Of a stretch of 35,093 nt of DNA, positions 28,731-35,093 are shown piece after piece. The translations under genes were made by a program, and so were the position numbers. Positions within the stretch are counted from its first letter, which is position 1. Each line of letters opens with the position of its first letter. This stretch comes from an uncultured Saprospiraceae bacterium (GTDB taxonomy: Bacteria > Bacteroidota > Bacteroidia > Chitinophagales > Saprospiraceae). A model generated the notes under the pieces. The model ran no database searches. It worked only from the letters and a program-made list of their open reading frames with translations, and was not told where the DNA came from. The stretch lies in assembly GCA_937941095.1 (NCBI GenBank), contig CALDYJ010000152.1, positions 1 through 35,093 of the forward strand. The letters are read 5' to 3'.

Positions 28731-29135
28731 TTAACTCCCTTGCCCAATTCCTGCTAGTTCAGCAAGTTTTTCAGCTGCAAGAGGCTTGTTCCAGAACTGA
28801 TAAATTAAATCTAAATCTTTAGCTCGTTCCATATCGTTCTTATTCAAAGAAGTAGTAAGCATAATAATGATGATTGGATCTGCTCTATTAAATTTTTCAA
28901 AAGCATCAATAAATTCCCATCCATTCATAACGGGCATATTAATGTCTAAGAAAACATAATCAGGCATGATAAAATCATCTGTGCTAAAGAGTTCTTCAAA
29001 ATAATCCAAGGCTTTTTCGGCGCTTTCAAAAAATATCGCCTCATCACAAATATCAGATTGTTTTAAAATGATGTTGTGAAAATAATTTGTTGCCTTATCA
29101 TCATCAATAAAGATGAGTTTTCTAAACTTTTTCAT
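28731..29135 (-). CDS. Single-domain response regulator (Rcp1/CheY-like receiver)
   Basis: A 134-aa receiver with no output domain. Acidic residues Asp11-Asp12, phosphoacceptor Asp64 in FLDINMPVMNG, Thr94/Thr95 and Lys117 (in FWNKPL) form a complete receiver active site. It resembles the Rcp1-like receivers often found next to sensor-poor kinases in Bacteroidota and cyanobacteria. With no DNA-binding or enzymatic domain, it probably passes the phosphate on, or acts by binding a partner. It lies 9 bp after the sensorless kinase and 11 bp before the membrane kinase, likely one transcript, and it is the only receiver in the locus. Confidence 0.92.
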   Translation of the reverse strand: MKKFRKLIFIDDDKATNYFHNIILKQSDICDEAIFFESAEKALDYFEELFSTDDFIMPDYVFLDINMPVMNGWEFIDAFEKFNRADPIIIIMLTTSLNKNDMERAKDLDLIYQFWNKPLAAEKLAELAGIGQGS

Positions 29136-29144
29136 AATATTTAC

Positions 29145-29891
29145 TTAATAGCTAATGACAGATCTTTGTCCATTCGATAATGAAGAAGGTCGAGTTGCTT
29201 CTCCTTCTTTTGATTTACTAATAGTGAAGAAAAATCTAGTTCCTTCGTTGATTTTACTTTGAGTCCAAATTTTTCCATTGTGCATCTCCACAATTTTTTT
29301 GCATATGGCTAATCCTAGACCCGCACCTTTTATTTGATTTGTTTTGTGAATCTTAACAAAAGGCATAAATATTTTTTCTGAGTTATCCTCTTCAATACCT
29401 ATTCCTTCATCTCTAACTTCAAATTTCCAATTTGACACCGTTTCTTCCCCGCTGATATAAATTTTTACATGATCGTCTGCTCTAAATTTGATAGCATTAT
29501 CTATTAATTTTTGAATTAACATTTTCAATAATTCAGGAAAGCCTTCTACAACTGGCAAAGATTTCAAGCTTATTGAAATTGGAATAGATGGGTTACTTTT
29601 TTGAACTTTAGCTTCATGAATTTTAAGAAAGGATTCTAAAGTCACGTTTTGTTTATTTTCACCCATTGAGCCAATAGTTGCAAAATCATTTAAATCATTT
29701 ACCAATGATTCCATACTATTAATACTCGACAAGATGAAGTCAAAATATTCCTCGCTTGTGTCATCTAATCCGTCATTTTTTAATAAATGTTTCTGCAACA
29801 AATTAGCAAAACTCTTTACATTTCTAATCGGTTGCTTGAGATCATGAGAGGCTGAATACGCGAACTCATCAATGTTTTTTAAATCTCTCAT
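29145..29891 (-). CDS. Histidine kinase lacking a sensor domain
   Basis: A 248-aa soluble kinase core. The H-box comes almost at once: His16 in SASHDLKQPI. The HATPase_c domain carries an N-box with Asn132 (DNAIKFR), G1 DEGIGIE and G2 GAGLGLAICKK (189-199). The ATG at 29891 is directly preceded by an in-frame TAA, so there is no upstream sensor unless a frameshift removed it. The C-terminal tail (about 225-248) is polar and probably disordered. It is first in the set kinase-receiver-membrane kinase. The missing input suggests that it takes its signal from another protein, or works as a phosphotransfer partner for the receiver. Confidence 0.88.
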   Translation of the reverse strand: MRDLKNIDEFAYSASHDLKQPIRNVKSFANLLQKHLLKNDGLDDTSEEYFDFILSSINSMESLVNDLNDFATIGSMGENKQNVTLESFLKIHEAKVQKSNPSIPISISLKSLPVVEGFPELLKMLIQKLIDNAIKFRADDHVKIYISGEETVSNWKFEVRDEGIGIEEDNSEKIFMPFVKIHKTNQIKGAGLGLAICKKIVEMHNGKIWTQSKINEGTRFFFTISKSKEGEATRPSSLSNGQRSVISY

Positions 29892-29915
29892 TTAAGATTA
29901 GTCTTTTCAATTTTT

Positions 29916-29929
29916 ATTGATTAATCAAT
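29916..29929. promoter_or_regulatory. 14-bp perfect palindrome in the divergent kinase intergenic region
   Basis: ATTGATTAATCAAT is a perfect palindrome 24 bp upstream of the sensorless kinase start, inside the 204-bp gap between the divergent kinase genes. Its position and symmetry suit an operator for a dimeric regulator, but an AT-rich palindrome could also arise by chance. No promoter element could be placed with confidence on either side. Confidence 0.35.
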
Positions 29930-30095
29930 GAACATCATGTCTTATACAATAATTAATCCAAGCCAATAAAAAATATTATAGAGACTTAAAACAGTCTTTC
30001 ATGACGAAATTTTTACCTGATGAGTTTATTCAAATAATAGTTTTTGGCTTAAAAATTGAACGGTTGTTCTTTTAGAAAAAGGCAATAAAGTCCAA

Positions 30096-30986
30096 ATGGA
30101 CAGCATAACTAACAATCTTAATAATCACAAAAAAACTCCTTCTGCTAATAGTGGAAATGATGCTTCAATGCAGATTTCTGATTTAAAAAAGCAATTGGAA
30201 ATTCAAATTTTTCTTGCAAAAAAATACAAAGCTGATTATGACATCATGTTAAACTTTTTTAATACTGGAAATTTAGAAATCCAAAAGAAAAACGAAGAAC
30301 TTCTTAATGCAAATTTAGAACTTGGTAGATTTGCATATGTTGTTGCACATGATCTCAACGCTCCGTTAAATACGATTACAAATTTCATCAAAATCATTTT
30401 CAATAAAGTCTCTAAGTCCCTTGACAAAGAAGATTTGGCTTGTTTCGAATTTATAAACAAAGCTACATCACAAATGTCAACAATGATTCATGAAACATTG
30501 GCTTATTCTCAAGTAGACAACAAAGACACTAAATTTGAATCTGTTGATCTTAACAAAACAATTAAACTCATAAAGGACATCCTGCTTAAAGACCCCAATA
30601 ATAAAGTTGAAATTGTTGCAGAAGATTTGCCAACTGTGATTGCAAATAAAGCAATGATGTACAAACTATTTTTAAACATCATTCAAAATGGAATTAAATA
30701 CAATAATTCTCCCATAAAAAAGATAAAAATCAATTCTACTTTAAATGCAAGCCATTATCTCTTTAGGATTGAAGATAATGGAATAGGCATTAAAGGAATA
30801 GACACAGGAAAAATCTTTGACATGTTTTCCAGATTACCTAATAGCATAGGTTTTGATGGTACAGGAATTGGATTAGCAATGTGCAAAAAAATAATCGAAA
30901 ACCATCATGGTACCATTGAAGTTAGTCCTCTTCCAAATGGTAGTCAATTCAATTTTAGCATTAAAATAAAGAATCATGAAGAGTAA
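30096..30986 (+). CDS. Cytosolic histidine kinase with coiled coil, partner of a FIST protein
   Basis: A 296-aa kinase without membrane helices or a known sensor. A short polar tail (1-25) and a long coiled coil (about 26-80, QISDLKKQLEIQ) precede the H-box, with His85 in VAHDLNAPL. The HATPase_c domain has its N-box at NIIQNGIKYN (194-203, Asn198), G1 at EDNGIGI and G2 at GTGIGLAMCKK (255-265). All catalytic residues are present. Its 3' end overlaps the FIST gene by 11 bp, which implies coupled translation. I infer that the FIST protein supplies the missing sensory input through the coiled coil. It has no dedicated receiver; the one across the divergent gap is the nearest candidate. Confidence 0.88.
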   Translation: MDSITNNLNNHKKTPSANSGNDASMQISDLKKQLEIQIFLAKKYKADYDIMLNFFNTGNLEIQKKNEELLNANLELGRFAYVVAHDLNAPLNTITNFIKIIFNKVSKSLDKEDLACFEFINKATSQMSTMIHETLAYSQVDNKDTKFESVDLNKTIKLIKDILLKDPNNKVEIVAEDLPTVIANKAMMYKLFLNIIQNGIKYNNSPIKKIKINSTLNASHYLFRIEDNGIGIKGIDTGKIFDMFSRLPNSIGFDGTGIGLAMCKKIIENHHGTIEVSPLPNGSQFNFSIKIKNHEE

Positions 30987-32121
30987 AGCCTTAAAAGCAA
31001 GATCAACAGAAGAACTAATTTCTCAAATAAAAGATCAATTAAACAGTGGTTTTAAACCAAGCTTGTCTTTTGTATTCTGCAATCCTGATCATGATATTCA
31101 AACCATAATTGACTTTCACAAACAGCAAAACATTCAATTGATAGGTTGTACTACATCTGGCGAAATATGCATGAACGACAATTTTGAAAATCATGCTGTT
31201 GCCATGCTTATGAATCCAAATTTTGAAGCATTTCGGATTATGCAAAATTCTTACGACAAACAACAAACTGAAAAGCAAACTGTTGTTGGTTTTGGGCAAG
31301 AAGCTGCTAAAACATTTAATACACCTTCCATAATATTTTTTGGTTCAGGTATAAAAAGAAACCATGCTAAACTAGTTGAAGGAATCAGAGAAACTTTACC
31401 TGCAGAAACGCAAGTCTATGGAGGAGCTGCTGGAGATGACGGTTATTTTAAAAAAACAATTTCATTTACCCATATGGGAATAATTGATGATGGATTCGTT
31501 TCTATTATTCTTGATGATGCAAAAATAAAAGTACAAGGTTTAGCAGTCAGTGGTTGGACAGGAATGGGCAATAGCAATGTGATAACAAAAGCCAAAGACA
31601 ATGTTATTTATGAAATCAATGATGAACCAGCATTAGAATATTTTTTAAAGCATTTTGGTTTAAATGATTTTTATAAAAATGGAGCAAGTAATACTATGGC
31701 TATGCCAGGAAATTATCCTTTAGAAATGGTAAATGAACAAGGATTTCAGCGTCTTAGATCAATTATGAACTATGATAGAGATGAAGGAGGATTAATTCTT
31801 GCTGGGACTGTAGAAGAAGGAGAAACTTTCAGATTCTGTCTGCCTCCATCCATCGAAGTATTAGATCAATCTATTCAAAATTTCAAAGAATATTCAACAA
31901 ACAACAATGAGGCTGATGCTGTTTTCTTAATTTCTTGTATGGCAAGGAAACAAGTTTTTGGGCCATTAATTTCACATGAAGTGAATGGGATTCAAAAAAT
32001 TTGGAACAAGCCTTTAATCGGTTTTTTTGCTTACGGCGAGATTGGAAAAATTAGCAATGAAGTACATTGTGATTTTCATAATTGTACTTCAAATCTTTTT
32101 ACCTTAAAAGAAATCGTTTAA
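30976..32121 (+). CDS. Stand-alone FIST-domain sensory protein (NosP-like)
   Basis: A 381-aa cytosolic protein made of a FIST_N (about 29-215) and a FIST_C domain (about 216-365). Hallmarks are IGCTTSGEI (56-64), VYGGAAGDDG (147-156), and GFFAYGEIG with FHNCT (349-371). FIST is a sensory domain of kinases and related proteins. In NosP the same two-part fold stands alone, binds heme and nitric oxide, and controls a kinase encoded beside it. Heme binding here is a hypothesis. The gene overlaps the kinase gene by 11 bp at its 5' end and the convergent hemolysin III-like gene by 4 bp at its 3' end, where both genes share the bases TTAA in their stop codons. Confidence 0.92.
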   Translation: MKSKALKARSTEELISQIKDQLNSGFKPSLSFVFCNPDHDIQTIIDFHKQQNIQLIGCTTSGEICMNDNFENHAVAMLMNPNFEAFRIMQNSYDKQQTEKQTVVGFGQEAAKTFNTPSIIFFGSGIKRNHAKLVEGIRETLPAETQVYGGAAGDDGYFKKTISFTHMGIIDDGFVSIILDDAKIKVQGLAVSGWTGMGNSNVITKAKDNVIYEINDEPALEYFLKHFGLNDFYKNGASNTMAMPGNYPLEMVNEQGFQRLRSIMNYDRDEGGLILAGTVEEGETFRFCLPPSIEVLDQSIQNFKEYSTNNNEADAVFLISCMARKQVFGPLISHEVNGIQKIWNKPLIGFFAYGEIGKISNEVHCDFHNCTSNLFTLKEIV

Positions 32122-32774
32122 GAAAACAAGTAGTAAATCGAAATGTAATGTGCTAAAGTACCTCCAATTACGAAGAGGTGCCAAATGGTGTGATTGTACT
32201 TTATATATTCTGCATTATAAAAGATGGTCCCAACTGTATAAGTTGCACCTCCTATAAGTAACCACATTATACTATGATATGACATCATTGGATAAGCAAA
32301 AAATATCGTTAATACGCCAAGCCACCCCATAACTAAATAAAGAGGTAAAGAAATCCAGGCTACTTTATGAAAGTGATAAGCTTTTAAATAAATGCCTATA
32401 GCTACAAGGGACCAAAACAAAGTCAATATAGATATACTTGTGATCCCATCTAAATTAGCTAATACAAAAGGTGTGTTAGTACCAGCAATTAGTAAGTAAA
32501 TAAAATAGTGATCCCATTTCCTATATTTCATCATGCTTTTAGAATAGTAATTAGCATGATATAAAGTTGAAGAAGCATACACTCCCAAAACAGATAAACA
32601 AAAAATCACAACTCCACCTACGCACCAAAGTGATGATTGGATCGTCGCAATATAAAATATAAAAGGAAAACTTATTAAAAAGAAAAGTGAGAAACCAACA
32701 GCATGAGTTATTTTAGACCATTTTTGATCCAATCTCTCTTTTAAATCAACTTGCTGTTCTTTTCGTAAATTCAA
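32118..32774 (-). CDS. Hemolysin III / PAQR family membrane protein
   Basis: A 218-aa seven-TM protein of normal family length. ASSTLYH (67-73) with Ser68/Ser69 and His73, WDHYFIYLLIAGTNTP (87-102) with Asp88, and HTIWH (195-199) form the conserved PAQR zinc-site pattern shared with the CREST hydrolase superfamily. The family includes bacterial hemolysin III-like proteins of uncertain role and eukaryotic progestin/adiponectin receptors with ceramidase-like activity. The only practical start is TTG at 32774, inside the 3' end of the upstream gene (29 bp overlap), so the two are probably coupled. Its stop overlaps the FIST stop on the other strand. Confidence 0.9.
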   Translation of the reverse strand: MNLRKEQQVDLKERLDQKWSKITHAVGFSLFFLISFPFIFYIATIQSSLWCVGGVVIFCLSVLGVYASSTLYHANYYSKSMMKYRKWDHYFIYLLIAGTNTPFVLANLDGITSISILTLFWSLVAIGIYLKAYHFHKVAWISLPLYLVMGWLGVLTIFFAYPMMSYHSIMWLLIGGATYTVGTIFYNAEYIKYNHTIWHLFVIGGTLAHYISIYYLFS

Positions 32775-33429
32775 TGTTTGTATAAATTACATAAGCGCCA
32801 TAAAATAATATCGTCAGGCCTACCAGCATGATTGTATGACATACATCATGATAAGTAAACCACTTGTTAAGTCCGATTCTGTTTATTTGGAAATAAGGAA
32901 TGCTTGCTGATAATATAAACGAAAATAGTACCCATTCCGTTCCCTTCATCTTATGTTTTAATAAAAGAAAAGCAAAAATAGGAATGATAAGTATAGCAGC
33001 CGCTATATTATGGTAGATAACATATGAGAAATGATTTTTATAAAATGCCAAGGACATAAATAAAAGTGCCATAAAAATCGTCAGATAAAGAAATTTTTTT
33101 TTGTTTTTTTCCTCCAAATTTGGAAGCAGTTCAATGCTCGCTAATTGAAGAAAACCCATTGTTATGATGGTTGCTATCCAAGCTGGATACTTACCTGGCA
33201 TACCCAAATAAAGTTGTAAGCCATGACCGAATAAGCCACCTAAAAATGTCCCAATCGCCATGTATAAGAAATATTGGGCAAAGTATTCTTTAGACTTATT
33301 TTCAATTGTAATCGAAGCTAATTTCTTGTAAAAGTAAAAGCAAAACCCTGCAAGGATAAAGTCTGTCAACATAGTGACTGGTTCCGAAAATGTGATGCCT
33401 AAGATATCTATTGATGGGTGTTGTTCCAT
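32746..33429 (-). CDS. Seven-TM membrane protein with HxxxH motif, unrecognised family
   Basis: About 227 aa from the ATG at 33429. The frame runs back to 33516, but that would put the typA terminator inside the gene. Seven hydrophobic helices are visible at about 17-36, 53-75, 82-102, 112-130, 134-157, 163-187 and 191-219. Possible polar active-site residues are Glu16 and Asp23 (SEPVTMLTD), His69 (GGLFGHG), His140, and His194-Asp195 with His198 in YHDVCHTIM of the last helix. The HxxxH in the seventh helix parallels PAQR proteins, and the neighbour overlapping it is one. I cannot assign the family with certainty; it may be a domain of unknown function found in Bacteroidota. A zinc-dependent membrane hydrolase is possible but unproven. 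Confidence 0.82.
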   Translation of the reverse strand: MEQHPSIDILGITFSEPVTMLTDFILAGFCFYFYKKLASITIENKSKEYFAQYFLYMAIGTFLGGLFGHGLQLYLGMPGKYPAWIATIITMGFLQLASIELLPNLEEKNKKKFLYLTIFMALLFMSLAFYKNHFSYVIYHNIAAAILIIPIFAFLLLKHKMKGTEWVLFSFILSASIPYFQINRIGLNKWFTYHDVCHTIMLVGLTILFYGAYVIYTNIEFTKRTAS

Positions 33430-33484
33430 TTGCCAAAACTTTTTAACAAGGATACAAATTTTAAAAGATGTAAAGTGTATGATT

Positions 33485-33515
33485 AATAAAAAATGGCCTG
33501 CAATTATGCAAGCCA
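33485..33515 (-). terminator. Intrinsic terminator after typA
   Basis: On the minus strand TGGCTTGCA and TGCAGGCCA pair over 9 bp (one G-U wobble) around a 4-base loop, followed by TTTTTTATT. It lies 25 bp downstream of the typA stop codon at 33540. It also argues against the longer start of the next gene, which would place the hairpin inside its coding sequence. Confidence 0.85.
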
Positions 33516-33539
33516 CTTAAATTTTATTTTTGAATCAAC

Positions 33540-35093
33540 TTATTGAACTGTCGTTGGTATTTTATTTCTAAAACGCTTTCTATCGTTTTCTTTCAATAAT
33601 GTTTTCCTTAATCTAATATTATCAGGAGTAACTTCTACATACTCATCTCCTTGAATATATTCTAATGCTTCTTCTAAAGTAAATACAACTGGAGGTACCA
33701 ATTTTACTTTTTCATCGGCTCCAGAGGATCTCATGTTACTCAATTTTTTTGTCTTAATAACATTTACAACTAAGTCTCCTGGCTTACTGTTTTCTCCAAT
33801 TACTTGTCCTTCGTAGATGTCAATGTTAGCATGTATAAAAAACTTTCCTCTTTCTTGTAGATTAAACATACTATAAGGAATAGATTTTCCAGTTTCCATG
33901 CTTATTAAAGATCCTTTTTGTCTTCCAGGTATTTCTCCTTTCCAAGCTTGAAATTCTTTAAACCTATGTGTCATTATTGCTTCTCCAGCTGTTGCGGTTA
34001 GAATTTGATTTCTTAACCCTATAATACCTCTTGAAGGAATTTCAAATTCTAATTGAACCCTTCCTGCCTTTGGTTCCATAGAAAGCATTATGCCTTTCCT
34101 TCGAGTCAGCATTTCAATTGCTTTACCAGAAACTTCTTCTGGGAGATCAATGGTTAACTCTTCAACAGGTTCGTGCTTCTTTCCATCAATTTCTTTTATA
34201 ATTACTTGAGGCTGCCCTATCTGGAGTTCGTAACCTTCTCTTCTCATCGTTTCTATCAAAACCGCTAAGTGTAAAACTCCTCTACCAAATACTCTAAAAG
34301 CATCACCCGTTTCTAAGGGCTCAACTCTAAGTGCTAAATTCTTTTCTGTTTCTTTATCTAGTCTTTCTCTAATGTGTCTACTCGTTACAAACTTTCCATC
34401 TTGACCAAAGAAAGGAGAATCATTGATCACAAAAAGCATACTCATAGTTGGTTCATCAATCGCAATTGCTTCTAATGCTTCAGGATTTTCTGGATCAGCA
34501 AATGTATCTCCAATTTCAAAACCATCCGCCCCATAAATTCCACAAATATCACCAGCTTGTACTTCTTTTACTTCTACCCTTTTCAAGCCTTCGAACACAA
34601 ACAAACCTTTCATTTGATGCTTACTCACTTTACCTTCTTTATTGATTAATGCTATATGACCAGGCATTTTCAAAGTACCTCTATTTAATCGGCCTACTGC
34701 AATTCTACCGATGTAAGAAGAAAAATCTAATGAAGTCACCAACATCTGAGAAGTACCCTTTGTAACTATTGGAGCAGGAATATGCTCGACAATTGCATCA
34801 AGTAATGGAACAATATTATCAGTTGGCTCTTTCCAATCAGTATTCATCCAACCATGCTTGGCAGAACCATATATCGTAGGAAAATCTAACTGATCTTCGT
34901 TTGCTTCTAAATGAAACATTAGATCAAAAACAGCTTCTTGTACTTCGTCAGGCTTACAATTTTCTTTGTCCACCTTATTAACGACGACAATGGGTTTTAA
35001 GCCTAGCTCAATTGCCTTTTGGAGTACAAACCTTGTTTGTGGCATTGGTCCTTCAAAAGCATCTACTAATAGTAAAACTCCATCAGCCATGTT
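33540..35093 (-). CDS. typA: TypA/BipA ribosome-associated GTPase (5' end cut off)
   Basis: The visible 517 codons run from the right window edge to the stop at 33540. The frame is open at the edge, so the Met near 35090 is internal. Full-length TypA is about 600 aa, so roughly 85 N-terminal residues with the P-loop, switch I and G3 are missing. The visible part starts in the G domain (MADGVLLLVDAFEGPMPQT) with the G4 motif NKVD and G5 GSAKHG. It continues through the beta-barrel domain II, the EF-G-like domains III and V (GRGVLHLAVLIETMRREGYE, then SRGIIGLRNQ) and the TypA-specific C-terminal domain (YEGQVIGENS, later RLRKTLLKENDRKR). TypA binds the ribosome and helps 50S assembly and growth under stress or cold. 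A terminator follows. Confidence 0.97.
   Translation of the reverse strand, partial: NMADGVLLLVDAFEGPMPQTRFVLQKAIELGLKPIVVVNKVDKENCKPDEVQEAVFDLMFHLEANEDQLDFPTIYGSAKHGWMNTDWKEPTDNIVPLLDAIVEHIPAPIVTKGTSQMLVTSLDFSSYIGRIAVGRLNRGTLKMPGHIALINKEGKVSKHQMKGLFVFEGLKRVEVKEVQAGDICGIYGADGFEIGDTFADPENPEALEAIAIDEPTMSMLFVINDSPFFGQDGKFVTSRHIRERLDKETEKNLALRVEPLETGDAFRVFGRGVLHLAVLIETMRREGYELQIGQPQVIIKEIDGKKHEPVEELTIDLPEEVSGKAIEMLTRRKGIMLSMEPKAGRVQLEFEIPSRGIIGLRNQILTATAGEAIMTHRFKEFQAWKGEIPGRQKGSLISMETGKSIPYSMFNLQERGKFFIHANIDIYEGQVIGENSKPGDLVVNVIKTKKLSNMRSSGADEKVKLVPPVVFTLEEALEYIQGDEYVEVTPDNIRLRKTLLKENDRKRFRNKIPTTVQ

Noticed and set aside
29145..29891. Sensorless kinase as a pseudogene that lost its 5' end
   Set aside because: An in-frame stop sits directly before the ATG, and all catalytic boxes are intact. 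Nothing upstream in other frames looks like a sensor domain, so a short functional kinase is more likely.
33430..33516. Longer start for the seven-TM gene downstream of typA
   Set aside because: It would include the typA terminator within the coding sequence; the ATG at 33429 avoids this and keeps all seven helices.

Overview
The window looks like chromosome from a free-living member of the Bacteroidota, most likely the Saprospiria. The evidence is the AT-rich sequence, very large secreted proteins built from SprB and Ig/PKD-like repeats, type IX secretion (T9SS) C-terminal sorting domains with a YPNP motif, sensor-poor histidine kinases with Rcp1-like receivers, and few Shine-Dalgarno-like leaders. 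The lineage is inferred from protein character, not from a marker gene. I see no rRNA, tRNA, CRISPR array, transposase or prophage gene.

Left third (1-13.4 kb, minus strand): two adjacent giant genes for exported repeat proteins. The first runs off the left edge (2161 codons visible). It has a signal peptide, a unique head with calcium-binding thrombospondin type 3 repeats, 11 Ig/PKD-like units and 11 SprB units. The second is complete (about 2075 aa), with a metzincin metalloprotease head, 2 SprB-like units, 7 Ig/PKD-like units, 11 SprB units and a T9SS sorting domain. The two 11-unit SprB arrays match unit for unit, so they appear to be a block duplication carrying different heads.

Middle (13.4-27.4 kb): a SulP/SLC26 anion transporter with a STAS domain lies divergent to a small cupin. 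Next is a third giant T9SS protein (1990 aa: LVIVD/choice-of-anchor-B-like head plus about 20 Ig-like units), closed by a strong terminator. A plus-strand run follows: RluA-type pseudouridine synthase, a single-chain retropepsin-like protease with a PDZ domain, an alpha/beta hydrolase overlapping a long-chain acyl-CoA ligase, and an unrecognised lipoprotein.

Signalling block (27.4-32.1 kb): a minus-strand set (kinase without sensor, receiver, six-TM kinase) is divergent from a plus-strand pair (cytosolic kinase without sensor, overlapping a stand-alone FIST protein). The second pair resembles NosP-type kinase/FIST partnerships. The locus has three kinases and only one receiver.

Right end (32.1-35.1 kb, minus strand): typA/bipA (5' end cut by the window edge), a terminator, then two overlapping seven-TM genes. 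One is a hemolysin III/PAQR protein. The other is unrecognised but has a similar HxxxH motif in its last helix. Several genes (SulP, pseudouridine synthase, membrane kinase, hemolysin III) can only start at TTG without losing conserved sequence.
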